Shown: piece by piece, positions 12,080-23,457 of the stretch
Position numbering within the stretch: position 1 is the first letter of the stretch
Layout: every line of letters begins with the position of its first letter
Origin: Diogma glabrata
Lineage: Eukaryota; Arthropoda; Insecta; Diptera; Cylindrotomidae
Assembly: GCA_963693315.1 (NCBI GenBank)
Contig: OY856187.1
Span: 389,312,885 to 389,376,884 of the forward strand
Direction of reading: 5' to 3'
DNA length: 64,000 nt
Notes under the pieces: model-generated
What the model was told of the DNA's origin: nothing
What the model saw: the letters and a program-made list of their open reading frames with translations, nothing else
Databases searched by the model: none
Program-made: the position numbers and the translations under genes

Positions 12080-12439
12080 TAAATTCGACGTCCACGCCGT
12101 GCTGCCTGGGTAATGCTGACAGAATTAGGTTGGTGTATTGGAGACGAGCAGAGTAAAAACTGCTTAGTCAATGACGCTACATCACGGCGAATTGGCGCCT
12201 TACAACCAATGCAACTCAAGCGTCTGTTCTCCATGTCAGGGGCGGCTTGGAGCGGGCGTCTGTCTTGAATCAAGCGGCTCGCTATATAAACGTGTAAAAA
12301 GGTGTTTCTGGTGACCTTAATATGCAGAACGGACCCATTCACGACAATTTGGGTTGGGCCTAAGGTTAACACCCTAACCCCGGAAAAAAACTAATATGTT
12401 AAATTTGGTTATCAGAAAAGAATAACAGACCCGGACAAA

Positions 12440-15371
12440 AACAGAATTTTACCTGGACGTGAAAAAGGACCAGACTACCGAATCGGAACGTGGAACGTGC
12501 GCAGCCTGAGCGCTCCTGATGCTCTTTTAAGTCTGGAAACAGAGGCTGAGAGGTATAGGATGGATATTATTGCTCTACAAGAAATTAGACAGCCGATAAT
12601 CGGAAAACAAGATTTGGATAGTCACTCTCTATACTGTGGTGGTCATCCTTCTCGAAGAGAATTTGGTACTGGCTTTCTTGTTGGTGCACGCATACTGGAA
12701 GCCGTGATGAAATTCATCCCGGGCAGTGAGAGGATCTGCTACGTGGTACATATAACAATATTTCTCTTATTGCCGTGCATGCACCTACTGAAGCTAAGAC
12801 CGTCGACGAGAAGGATAATTTCTACATAGCATTGGAAGAAGTTATGAAACAAACACCCACACGCGACTTCATTATGGTTCTTGGTGACTTTAATGGACAG
12901 GTTGGAAGAGATATCTCTTATGGAAATGTGGTGGGTCCCAACAGCCTGCATTTGAATTCGAATGATAATGGTGAGAGAATGACTGAGTTTCCATTATCAA
13001 ATAATTTGAGAATTGCCAGTACGTTCTTTCCGCATCGATCAATTCATAAACAGACTTGGGTCTCACCGAATGGAAACACTCGAAATCAAATTGATCACGT
13101 TCTAGTAACAGCACGTTTCTTTTCGAGCGTTCGGGATGTGCGATCCTTTAGAGGTGCATACATTGAAAGTGATCACTTCCTTGTATGTACAACGATAAGG
13201 TTCCACTTCCCAAATCCAGGCATTCCAAAATTCAATCAACGGAAACGTTTTAACATCTCATCATTAAAGAATGCTGAAACAGAAGAGAGATATCAAATCC
13301 ATATTGCCGAAACATTGGATAAATCAGAAACCATTAATGGAGACGTCGATAAGTCATGGTATTTGCTCAAAGATGCTGTTTTAAGCGCTGCTGAGGGAAT
13401 ACTTGGACGACCACAGAACCCCTCCCAGAAGCCATGGATGGATCAAGCATGTCTTGACGCTATTCAATACAAAAGAGATTGCTATCTGAAGTGTCTACAA
13501 GGACGCAATACCAGGTCCACGAAGGAGAACTATAAACTGGCAAGACAAGCCGTTACAAAGCTATGTAGACGAACGAAGAGAGAATGGTGGAAGAGACAGT
13601 GTGAGGAGATTGAAAGCTTCAATAAGGAACATCAATCGCGTAACTTCTTTCAACAGGTTAAAACCTTAAAGAAGGGCCCTCAAACTAGATCGACTGCTAT
13701 TCAAAACGAAGATGGGGAGCTACAAGTAGACCTTAAAAATATTTTAGATACTTGGGCCGCTTATTTTGAGAATCTTTTCAACTTAAGTGACCAGCAACAA
13801 GTCGGGCGACGAGCAAAGCTTATTCGTGCGTCAAAGGTACATGTAGACGAGCCCACCAAAGAGGAATTCGATGCGGCGCTGTCAAAATTAAAATGCAATA
13901 AAGCACCTGGTATCGACGATATAACATCCGAAATGATTGTACATGGTGGCGAAACTCTATCCTCAAGATTGTTTGAACTTGTTCAAATGATCTGGAGGAC
14001 TGAAACCATGCCACAGGACTGGAACACAGCTATGCTGATACCAATCCATAAAAAGGGTAATCGCCTACAATGTGCGAACTACAGAGGAATCGCTCTCCTC
14101 TGCACAGCATATAAGATCTTTTCCTACATTTTGCTATCCAAAATCAATCCTTTTGCTGAACAACTGTTTGGAGAATATCAGTGTGGTTTCCGGCGGGGCC
14201 GAGGTACCACCGATGCACTTTTCTCGATAAGGATGATTTTGGAAAAGTGTCGAGAGTTCAACATACCTGTGCACCAACTTTTCATTGATTTCAGGCAGGC
14301 CTACGACTCTCTCGAACGAGAGACTCTATAGTCTGCTCTGATGTCAATGGGAATTCCTGGTAAACTGGTATCACTATGCAAAATGACAGTACAGAACTCT
14401 CAATGCTGTGTGCGAGTAGAGAACGAAATATCAAAAATTTTTAAAGTCGACTCCGGATTAAGACAAGGTGATGCTATCTCTCCTATACTTTTTAATCTAG
14501 CCTTGGAATATGTGTGCCGTCAAAAGAAACTACCGACTAATAACAATATCTTGTCAATAAACTCAGTACAGATGATTGCTTACGCTGATGCTGTTGTCAT
14601 CCTCGGCCGAAGTGAAGCTGTTATGAGTGAGACCTTCAAGTCGCTTAAGAGTGGTGCTAGGAAAATTGGTCCGCAAATTAACTACAATAAAACCAAACAT
14701 ATGAATGTTTCAAGAGAGGCTGAGAAGAAAGATTTAATGTGCGGCGATGAACGAATTGAGGGAGTTGAATCTTTTAAATATTTGGGATCAATGCTTGACT
14801 CAAACAACAGCATACTTACAGATATTAAAGCTCGTATCGCTGCAGGTAATCGAACTTTCTACTCAAACCTCTCCTTGGATCACCGTATGTATCAACTAAC
14901 ACCAAGCTCAAGTTATACAAGACATTGATTAGACCGGTTGTGATGTATGGGTCACAAACGTGGACCCTTACACAAAATGACGAGTCGCATTTATCTGTAT
15001 TTGAGCGTAAGATCCTACGCTACATTTTTGGTCCACTTAAGACAGACGATGGAGAGTATAGAACCCGGTATAACTTTGAGATCAGAGACCTTCTTGAGGG
15101 TCCTGATATAATAGGTTGTATCCGTTCTAACAGGATTGCTTGGTTTGGGCATGTTCTACGAGCCGATTCACAGTCTGGAATGATTAGAAAAATGTACGTT
15201 AGTACCCCAGGGAGTGGTAGACCGCGAGGAAGACCACGACTACAATGGGAGACTGACGTAATAAACGACCTTAAAAAAATCGGCTGCCATGGTAATTATG
15301 TCGCTGTTGCGAATGACCGTGGTGGATATTCAAAGCTGATTAGCCTGGCAACGCTCCTACATGGAGCATGA
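12440..15371 (+). pseudogene. LINE Z endonuclease-reverse transcriptase
   Basis: One polyprotein broken by at least four lesions. The endonuclease starts with GTWNVRSL (about 12487) and LQEIRQP. A frameshift near 12735 leads to ISLIAVHAPTEAK, VLGDFNGQVGRD, QIDHVLV and SDHFLVC, the expected APE-type motif order. RT begins near 13880 (CNKAPGIDDITSEMI) and continues ANYRGIALL, FRRGRGTTDALF and IDFRQAYDSLE. A TAG follows at 14329. Then come LRQGDAISPILFNLALE and YADAVVI (14581), where the canonical YADD has become YADA, so a metal-binding Asp is lost. A second frameshift near 14905 leads to the tail IRPVVMYGSQTW and GRPRGRPRLQWETDVINDL, ending at 15371. Inactive copy. Confidence 0.85.
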
Positions 15372-15378
15372 ACGCCTT

Positions 15379-15404
15379 AAAAAAAAAAAAAAAAAAAAAA
15401 AAAA
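15379..15404 (+). repeat. Poly(A) tail of LINE Z
   Basis: Twenty-six consecutive A eight bases after the stop. A perfect hairpin GCTCC-TACAT-GGAGC lies just upstream (15354-15368). Confidence 0.9.
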
Positions 15405-15942
15405 TAGTAAAAAATAAAAATTATAACATATAGAAAATCCATTGTTTTGATTTCCTGATATAGTGATCAAACCGAGTATAAGTAACTCGACCAAAAAACG
15501 TTTTAGCATCATAATAATTTCTAAGCAGAAAAAATGCAGTATTTGAGTTTATTTCCAAAGAAGTTTATTTTTGCTACCGTTCGATGGCTAAACACGTTAC
15601 TATATTGCAGACATGGCCAAATTGCGGCTCACGAGTCGCATGCGGCTCTTTGAAAGAATGAGTACGGCTCTCGAAAAAAAATGAAAAAATTTAATAACAT
15701 TTAAAAATTTATTAACATTGTAATTAAATTACCAGTAAATTACCAGCTTCTTGATCCAAAATATCGAAAAATGGGAAAACTTTCGACAATGTACAATATG
15801 TATTGCTTAATACAATCATATTATTATATTTAGGTATATTTTGTGCTCTTAATCCAAAATATCGAAAAATGGGATAACTTTCGTTAATGAATACAAACAA
15901 AAAATTAACAATTTATTAATTAATTAATTAAATTTTTTTTAA

Positions 15943-16205
15943 AGAAAAACACTATCCGGAATTGAAGGATGATCAATGGATTAATGCTTGTGTATTCTTA
16001 ACTGACATAATGGAGAATCTGCAGTTCCCAACCTAGTATTACAAGGAAAAGATAAGGTTCTTACTGATATTATTCAAACGATTCTGAGTTTTATTAAAAA
16101 AAATTAGCTTTTTAACGCGATTTAACTACGAAAATGTTAAACCACTTTCCTCATCTGGAAATTAAACTTTCTAAAATTGATGACAGAAAACTGAGTGAAT
16201 ACAAC
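15943..16205 (+). pseudogene. hAT transposase fragment
   Basis: A short frame reads HYPELKDDQWINACVFLTDI, then LVLQGKDKVLTDIIQTILSF, then HFPHLEIKLSKIDDRKLSEY with gaps and stops. The series W-x5-FLTDI..LxLQGK resembles the central region of ZBED5/Charlie-type hAT transposases, which fits the element ends. The DDE catalytic residues were not found. Confidence 0.6.
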
Positions 16206-16589
16206 AGTAAAATATGAAGTGGCTGACATCTCAAAGCTCTAAAATATCAAAACTTTGGTCTGGGGTAAGGATTTTTATATAGTTTTCGGCAAAACGCTTT
16301 TATGAGCACTTGTTTTTAGTTGTGGGCAGCGATGTATATTCAACATTAAAAAAATGTTTCATATTCATCGTTTAGAAGGTTATTACAGAGCTTACAGAAC
16401 AGAAGGTTATAACAGAGCATAGATTAACATACTTTAGTGAAAAGATGACTCAACAAACTACTAAAAAACCTATCCATTTAGCGTTCAGCAATTTCAACTT
16501 TTCAAATACAAATAATCCATTATCTATCGACTTCATGTTCAATTGCATTTCATGTCATACAAATAAATAATTTAATTTTTTTTTTTCAA

Positions 16590-16920
16590 ATAAAAGATTG
16601 AATTGATTTCAAAAAATTATAACAATAAACCAAATCAAAAATTCAAACTTTTTCCAAGATTCCAAAAATTTGCTACTTTCTTCAAAATTCCTAAAATATT
16701 CAAGAGAATATTACAAAATCAAAAATTCAAATTCCAAAAATATTCTTAAAATTATAAAAAAATTAAAAATTTAAACTTTTTTTGAAAATTCTAAAAATAC
16801 ATATTGTAATAGTTATTAGTATTACAAAATCAAGGATTGAAACATTTTTCAAAATTCTAAAAATATTTCAAAAATTATAAGAAAATCAAAATTCAAACTT
16901 TGTCCAAGATGATTCAATCA
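16590..16920. repeat. Degenerate tandem repeat inside the hAT element
   Basis: Units of about 80-110 bp built on AAATCAAAAATTCAAAC, TTCCAAGATTCCAAAAAT and AAAATTCTAAAAATA recur three to four times with many changes. Confidence 0.5.
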
Positions 16921-18349
16921 ATCAAGATTAAATCTAGCAAGATGATATGTTAAGTTGATTCAATTAAAAAACCGCTTTTTTTGTCATACAAATAATTAAT
17001 TTTATTTGACAAATGTTTCTAATCGAAAATGTTTCCCATTTTATGTTTCTCAAAAAAATTGGGCAGAAAAATAAATGAAAATCATTCTTTTGACAAACTT
17101 GACGGTATTTTTTTGACACACTTATAGTTCAATAATCAAGCTCCTGTTCTCACATACCAATCCCGACCATCAACATTTCTCATTATCCACTTAAAATGAA
17201 GGTTTTTAAGCCAAAAGTATGAATTTTTTTTTGTTTTGACACGCTTAATGGTTTTTTTACACACTACCGGTACAGTTATTGATCTTTCATCTCTTACAAT
17301 TAATTCGTCCTATTTTTAGAAGCAAAGCTTATTATTAAAGATGGATGATCGATTCCTTATTATATTTTGAATAAAAGTTCCACAGAAAAAATGGAATTAT
17401 TAGAAACTCAGGCGCACATTCCTAAAATGCACCACAAATCAACACAATTTGTAGTTTTGGAAACGACTGTCTCAATCAAAATATAGTAGAATTTTTTACC
17501 AGCGAATATGAAAATTGGTTGTTGTGCGCATATTCATATGCGCATGTGCGAATATTCAGTGTCTCAGATTAAAATATTAAAAAAAGCTGTTGGGGTCCCA
17601 TTGAAATGGACAAAAAAAACGCATAAAATTAATAAATTACTATTGAAATTCAACCAATTATAATAGAAAACCAAAAATTAGTAGAAATATTAATGATTTT
17701 GTAGGTAGTATAACAATATTTTGATAATTAAAAATAATTATAATAAAAAAAACGACGCCTATGTAAACAAATGTCACAACAAACAAATGGTACGAACTAG
17801 AAGTAGAAATTTAACTACTGTAATTGTTTTTAAAACAAATTTATCCCAAAATAAATAATACATCTCTGTTTTTAATTTTTGTCTCTTCTTTTATCTCTTG
17901 CTGTGTGCTATCTGTCAAAAATTCATTGGTAAAAAAGTCCTACTATACCCCAATTTGAAATAAACTGCTTGCAGATTACTGTCCATATTCGGCACATCAT
18001 ATTGTTGTGAATCACTTTTTCCAACAATGAAATTTATAACATCAAAGCAACGGTTACAGCTTACAAGCGTCATACCGCGCTAACGAACTATGAACCCGAT
18101 ACCAGACAAGCTACAAACACACATGCAATCTACCAGCAATCAATAGCTGCCAGTGCTATGTTACAAAATTTAAATATATGTATCCATTTATAAATTAAAG
18201 TATTTGCTTGAAGACGGTGTATGCAACTTACAAGGAAATAAAAATTCCATAACAACTTTGATATTTTATTTTTTTGTTGGCTCTCGTAACGAGAATTTAT
18301 TGAAATCCGGCTGCATGTGTAACGAAGTTTGGCCATCTCTGCTATATTG

Positions 18350-18852
18350 ATTTGATTTGACAACCTTCATTTTACAATTTTACAAAAAAATAACAAAATA
18401 AATTATGTCTCACTCAAGTCGCTCCGACAAAAGTTTTACTTTACATAAGATTTTTTGGAATAAAATAGAATTCAGTAGAAAAAAATGAGACATCAAATGG
18501 AACACAAGTTTAAGTGAAAGTTGTAAAATAAGTTGTTTTTAAAAATTATTGTTAAATAAATTAAATAAATAATGATATCCTCAAGCAGTCGATATATTCT
18601 CCTTTTAGCATTTTTAAGAAAATATTTGAGAAAATTGTTTTTGTTTATTATTTAATTATATGAAAAAGTTAAAAGTGAATTAAAAATAAATATAAATGAA
18701 TTTAAAAATAAAATAATAATATATGAATTAATTTGATTTGTTAGCAGGAAGGAAATAACTGCTATTTTGAGATACAACGTTTAAATAATAAGCACATGAA
18801 TTGTTTTTGTTGCCATATTATTTTAATTATTCAAGTCAATTCGATATCTATA
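18350..18852. other. No gene seen: spacer between hAT and transposon C
   Basis: AT-rich DNA with no recognisable motif or repeat, bounded by the hAT target duplication and the GAGC end of transposon C. Confidence 0.5.
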
Positions 18853-19394
18853 GAGCAATTATTTTGAAAATTTACAAAAAAATGGAAAAATGAACTTTTA
18901 GAATTTTAATTTTGATGAACACAAAATGTTCAAAGTATGCGATCGAGAAAAACAAAAATGCATAAAAATTTTTTTTTGTCGCTCGCATAGTGAGCAAATA
19001 CGCATGGAAAATATAGGTTAGGGGTGTCTTTAAAATGATGTAACTCGGTCAATTATTGTCGGATTTCAACAACTTTTTTTTTCATTTTATTCATAAAAGA
19101 TCATATTTTTTACAAAAAATATTTAAAAAAAATTAAATATTTAATTTTTTATTTCTTTTATTAAATGTTTAATTAAATCTGTTATAATAAAAAAGTTCCG
19201 TAAAATTTTAATCTCAAAAATTTATGAAAGATAGTCCCAAGTATACCCAATAACACATCAAAACTAGAGGAGGCACTCTCTTATAGTTTCAAAGATATTG
19301 AATTTTGAGTAATCCAACATCCGATAGATTTGATCAATTTTTACAGTAAAAAATTAGTATACCATCAAATATCAAAAATACCTCGTTAAATTTT
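18853..19394 (+). repeat. Left terminal inverted repeat of transposon C
   Basis: About 540 bp, pairing with 22925-23457 in reverse orientation. Contains GTAACTCGGTCAATTATTG and CAAAACTAGAGGAGGCACTC. Confidence 0.8.
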
Positions 19395-20683
19395 GATCCA
19401 AAAAATTTATGAAAGAGAGCTCCAAGTATGCCCAATAACATATCAAAACTAGAGGAGGCACTCTCTAATAGTATTATAGATACACAATTTAAAGTGATCA
19501 CATCATATAACAAAATTATAAATTTTTATTTTGCAAATAGATATGTTCAACAAACAAAATTTGAAACATATAAAAATCCGTTACAATATTTTTTTTCAAA
19601 CATTATTGCACACTCTCGTTGCGTTCTCTGTCACTGTCTTTCCAAATTTTGTTTAAAGCGGTTGAGTGTACATGTAAAGATTTTTTTGGAGAGCTGAATA
19701 TTTTTTAAATTATAAATTTGGGGTTTTAGATTGATTTCAATTTGGAAATAATTTGGTGATAATTTAGACGCTTATAGTTTTAGTGGAAAGTGATACTTAA
19801 AAACCTTTGGAAAGAAATCATAGCAAAGTGGATAGTGAGTGACAGTGACAATTGGGCCGAGTGTTGTTTATTGTGAAAATCTTAGCATTTTCGATATTTT
19901 TTTGAATATAATTTGGTGATAACACTAGTTTACTAGAAAAATCTCCCGAAATAAAACCCAACTGTTCTTATAGATTTAGGCTTCCTGAACACGAATATCA
20001 TATTCATTTTTTTTGGTTAGCTCTTGTTTTTGAGATATTCACGAAAAACCAAATCAGTGATCAAAAATGTTGTTTTGGTTTTTTGGGTCCCATATTTTAC
20101 AAAACAAACAAATTAAAAATATTAATAAAACATGCGCATAGTAAATATACTAACAAACATTTTGAGCTATATTTTGTAAAAATCCATTAAGGATTCTGGA
20201 AGTTACAGTCGAAAATTTGAAAAAATACGAAAAATTCACGTTTTTTTAAAATTTTTCCATTTTCAACGCCATTAATTTTGAGCAAATAAAGACACTAATT
20301 TTTTTTAATTTCTTGGAGCCTATAGTAGCTTCAATTTTCTTTCTTTTAAGCTAAAAGACACGAATATTGGTTCAGTTTGCAACAAGTTATTCAAGTTTTT
20401 CCAATGAAAGTCAAAACTCAAAATGTGGAAAAAAAAATTTTTTACTTAATTTATTGTGCCATAATTAAGTAAATAATTGTCGTATGATTAGTTGCAAATA
20501 TAATCTCTCTGAGGATAAATTTAATTCCAAACATTCAAGTGAAAATATTAATTAAAAAAGAAAAATTATTACAAATATAAATTTTAAATAGTGTATTGTT
20601 TTTAAAAATCAATAAATCAATAGTGATAGCTGCCTTGTAAAGCAACATAAATTGTTAGTAAAGTGTAAAGTCAAGTTTATTTA

Positions 20684-20800
20684 AATGGCGTCGTCAAGAA
20701 ATTTCAAGTGTAAAAATAGCCCAAATTCATTATGTTTTATTTGTGGAAGTTACATAATACATACTGCTAAAAGAATCACCTAATTTATAAGAACCGCCTA
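20684..20800 (+). pseudogene. Decayed Cys-rich ORF start in element D1
   Basis: ATG followed by about 35 codons (ASSRNFKCKN, FICGSY), then a stop. The same start occurs in element D2 at 30304 (ASSRSFKCKN, FCLICG). The motif FKCKNxPNSxCxICG looks like the start of a zinc-binding domain. I recall similar starts in unnamed arthropod proteins but cannot verify this. The frame does not continue into the tandem repeat that follows. Confidence 0.55.
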
Positions 20801-20812
20801 TCTTCATTACTA

Positions 20813-21312
20813 ACTGATATTTTCCAACTCCTAAAATAAATCCGAGGTGGGAGGAGCTAGATCATGTCAAAAAACTTCACAAAAAAAATCTCTATTTCGA
20901 GAAAAATCATATACAAATAAAATAAAACTTTTGTCAAAAAAAGACACTTCATAATCAACTAACTGATATTTTTCAGCTCTTAAAATAAGTCCGAGGTGGG
21001 AGGAGCTCGATCATGTCAAAAAACTTCCCAAAAACAATCTCAATTTCGAGAAAAATCATATGCAAATAAAATAAAACTTTTGTCAAAAAACGACATTTCA
21101 TAATCAACTAACTGATATTTTCCAACTTCTAAAATAAGTCCAAGGTAGAAGGAGCTAAATTAGGTCCAAAAACTTTACCAAAAAAATCATAATTTCGAGA
21201 AAAATCATATGCAAATAAAATACAACTTTTGTCAAAAAACGACATTTCATAATCAACTAACTGATATTTTCCAACTCCTTAAATAAGTCCGAGGTGGGAG
21301 GAGCTAGACATA
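20813..21312. repeat. 149-bp tandem repeat, about 3.4 copies
   Basis: Units start at 20813, 20962, 21111 and 21260, an exact 149-bp period. Each contains ACTGATATTTTCCAACTC, GTCCGAGGTGGGAGGAGCT and TTTCGAGAAAAATCATATGC with a few changes. The last copy is partial. Confidence 0.9.
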
Positions 21313-22049
21313 ATACGAAAACATCTTATATATAAATCAATTATGTTGCAGAATTTAAATTATTCTTATAGTTAAATTTTTTTTTTCCAAATTTTGAGTT
21401 TTGATTTTTTTTGGGAAAACTTGAATAACTTGGTGCAAACTGCACCAATATTCGTATTTTTTAGCTTAAAAGAAAAAAAATTTAAGTTACTATAGGCTCC
21501 AAGAAATTAAAAAAATTAGTGTCTTTATTTGTTCAAAATTTATGGTGTTGAAAATAGAAAAATTTAAAAAAAAACGTGAATTATTCGTATTTTTTCAACT
21601 TTTTTCAACTGTAACTTCCAGAACCCTTAATGGATTTTTACAAAATATAGCACAAAATGTTTGTTAGCATATTTACTATGCACATGTTTTATTAATATTT
21701 TTAATTTGTTTGTTTTGTAAAATATGAGACCCAAAAACCAAAACAACATTTTTGATCACCGAAAAAATTGGTTTTTCGTGAATATCTCAAAAACAACAGA
21801 TAACCAAAAAAAAATGAATATGATATTCGTGTTCAGGGAGACAAAAAAAGTTAAAAATTTGTAAACTAGTGTAATTTTGACGCTTATAGTTTTAGTGAAA
21901 AGTGGTATTTTTTATGGTAAACATTGGACAAATAATCATAGAAAAGTGGCTAGTGTGTGACAGTGACAATTGTGCTTGTGTTGCGTATTTTAAAAATCTA
22001 GGCATAAAAGCTTCGATCTTGATTTTTTAGTTGTACAAAAACAAAAACA

Positions 22050-22855
22050 ATGGGAAAGGCTTGTAATTACAAATGTTGTCGTCCATTCTTTAAAAACGGT
22101 AAGTTCAGCACTCCGTATAAATGCCCAGAAAATGTTGTGTCAATAATTCGATCGCAGTACAAAAATCTGCAATTTATGCCTCGGTTTTCTTCGACGAAAA
22201 ATACCAACTTTAAATGTGTCTGTTTCCTCTGAAAGTGGTGTATCGGAATTAGAAATCTCTACTTTACGATTAGCGTCTTGTGGCGATGAAGAAAATATTG
22301 AATTTATTCCAATTGAACCTGAAATTGAGATTATGGAAATCGATGCTCCATTGGAAATATTCCATCCTGATGAAACAGATATTGAAATCGAACTCAATAA
22401 GTTTTTGAATTTTATTGATACCGATACATGTGAAAAAATATCCAAAATGACGCAACATGTTCGGGAGAAAGAGGCAGAACGTGTTTGTCACGAAATTTGT
22501 TCTAAAGTATTTGGACTCGACACAGTATATAAATGCGACACTACAATCTTGAAAGATGCAGAAGATTTTCAAGAAGTTATCTCAAAGCTTCGTGAAATAC
22601 ATAATACTCCTCTAACAAGTAAAACCGAAAAGCATCAAATCCTCTCCATTTTACCCAAATCGTGGTCATGTTCAGATATTGTAGAGAACTTTGATGGTGT
22701 TTCTTTGTACCAGGCTGGGAGAGCAAAAAAAAAAACAAATCAGTCAACCAAAAAGTAATCGACAATCAAAAAATTCTGCTGAATACGCCGAAGTAATTTA
22801 ATTTTTTAATTCAGATGGCATCTCACGACAAATGCCAGGAATTCGTGACTTTGTA
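22050..22855 (+). pseudogene. Transposon C N-terminal protein (truncated)
   Basis: ATG at 22050 starts a Cys-rich N-terminus (YKCCRPFFKNGKF, then after a one-base frame slip near 22155 KICNLCLGFLRRK). It continues open from about 22216 to 22758: acidic linker (ENIEFIPIEPEIEIMEID), helical stretch, then KTEKHQILSILPKSWSCSDI. The last block matches the transposon A protein (EKQKMLSILPQEMKMQEVQDI). After a stop, GISRQMPGIRDF near 22813 matches EISRLLPGKRDA of A. The catalytic domain is absent, so this is a 3'-deleted copy. The N-terminus may bind the element ends, by inference from the Cys pattern. Confidence 0.7.
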
Positions 22856-22924
22856 AAATAATAAAATGATTAATTGAATTCGATTAGAAAGCTATATACT
22901 ATCTATCTTTCTGAGCTATCCTAT

Positions 22925-23457
22925 CAAAATTTAACGAGGTATTTTTAATATTTGATGGTATACTAATTTTTTTACTGTAAAAATTGATCAAATTTATCGG
23001 ATGTTGGATTACTCAAAATTCAATATCTTTGAAACTATAAGAGAGTGCCTCCTCTAGTTTTGATATCTTATTGGGCATACTTGGGGCTATCTTTCATAAA
23101 TTTTTGGGATTAAAATTTTACGGAACTTTTTTATTATAACAGATTTAATAAACATTTAATAAAAAAAATTAAAAATTAAATATTTAATTTTTTTAAATAA
23201 TTTTTGTAAAAAGTATGATCTTTTATGAATAAAATAAAAAAAAAATTGTTGAAATTCGACAATAATTGACCGAGTTACATCATTTTAAAGATACCCCTAC
23301 CCTATATTTTCCATGTGCATTTGCTCACTATGCGAGCGACAAAAAAATTTTTTTTTGCATTTTTGTTTTTCTCGATCGCATACTTTGAACATATTTTGTG
23401 TTCATCAAAATTAAAAAACTCGAAGAAAATGGATGTAAATTTTCCCAGGAATTACTC
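22925..23457 (-). repeat. Right terminal inverted repeat of transposon C
   Basis: Reverse complement of 18853-19394 with scattered differences, ending ATTACTC at 23457. Confidence 0.8.

Larger units (their letters stand above)
12080..15404 (+). mobile_element. LINE Z: RTE-like non-LTR retrotransposon with poly(A)
   Basis: GC content is visibly higher than in the flanks. Layout: a 5' region with a short open frame (WVMLTELGWCIGDEQ and onward, about 12085-12268), an endonuclease, RT, a C-terminal tail, and a terminal run of 26 A (15379-15404). The motif style (GTWNVRSL, LRQGDAISPILFNLALE, GRPRGRPRLQWE) fits RTE-related LINEs. The exact 5' end and target duplication could not be fixed. Confidence 0.8.
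15608..18341 (+). mobile_element. hAT DNA transposon remnant with 8-bp target duplication
   Basis: Left end CAGACATGGCCAAATTGCGG, right end CGAAGTTTGGCCATCTCTG. Inverted, the ends match over CAGA(C/G)ATGGCCAAA and less well inward. The octamer CTATATTG flanks both sides exactly (15600-15607 and 18342-18349). An 8-bp duplication with CAG...CTG ends is the hallmark of hAT elements. The interior is AT-rich and mostly non-coding, with one transposase remnant. Confidence 0.88.
19923..21871. mobile_element. CACTA-terminated DNA element D1 inside transposon C
   Basis: Begins CACTAGTTTAC and ends GTAAACTAGTG. The inverted arms of about 500-530 bp run at about 19923-20455 and 21365-21871. TAA lies on both sides (19920-19922 and 21872-21874). 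Comparison with the duplicated leader of transposon C gives the empty site GGTGATAATTT, so the 3-bp duplication is TAA. CACTA ends plus a 3-bp duplication fit the CACTA (En/Spm, CMC) superfamily. The interior has a decayed ORF start and a 149-bp tandem repeat. Confidence 0.8.
19757..22020. repeat. Tandem duplication of the leader of transposon C, split by an insertion
   Basis: A block of about 150 bp beginning GACGCTTATAGTTTTAGTG occurs at about 19767-19911 and again at about 21880-22016, just upstream of the ORF. Both copies keep GACAGTGACAATT. The CACTA-terminated element lies between them. The duplicated leader gives an internal check on its insertion site. Confidence 0.75.
18853..23457 (+). 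mobile_element. Long-TIR DNA transposon C (Sola-like candidate)
   Basis: Outer ends are GAGCAATTATTTTG at 18853 and the complement of GAGTAATTCCTGGG at 23457. The inverted arms cover about 18853-19394 and 22925-23457, for example the block with CTCGCATAGTGAGCAAAT and its complement at about 23310-23335. Flanking tetranucleotides are TATA on the left and AATA on the right, a weak possible target duplication. The element carries a truncated ORF related to those of transposons A and B. A CACTA-terminated element (19923-21871) has inserted between its left arm and ORF. Part of the left arm is repeated at about 19395-19480. Confidence 0.8.

Noticed and set aside
12079..12372. 97-codon minus-strand frame upstream of LINE Z
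   Set aside because: It is antisense to the 5' region of LINE Z, whose plus-strand frame (WVMLTELGWCIGDEQ) fits the element better.
20813..21312. CRISPR-like array
   Set aside because: Contiguous 149-bp units without spacers in eukaryotic DNA; it is an ordinary tandem repeat.
22140..22572. Two 100-codon minus-strand frames
   Set aside because: They are antisense to the transposon C ORF.
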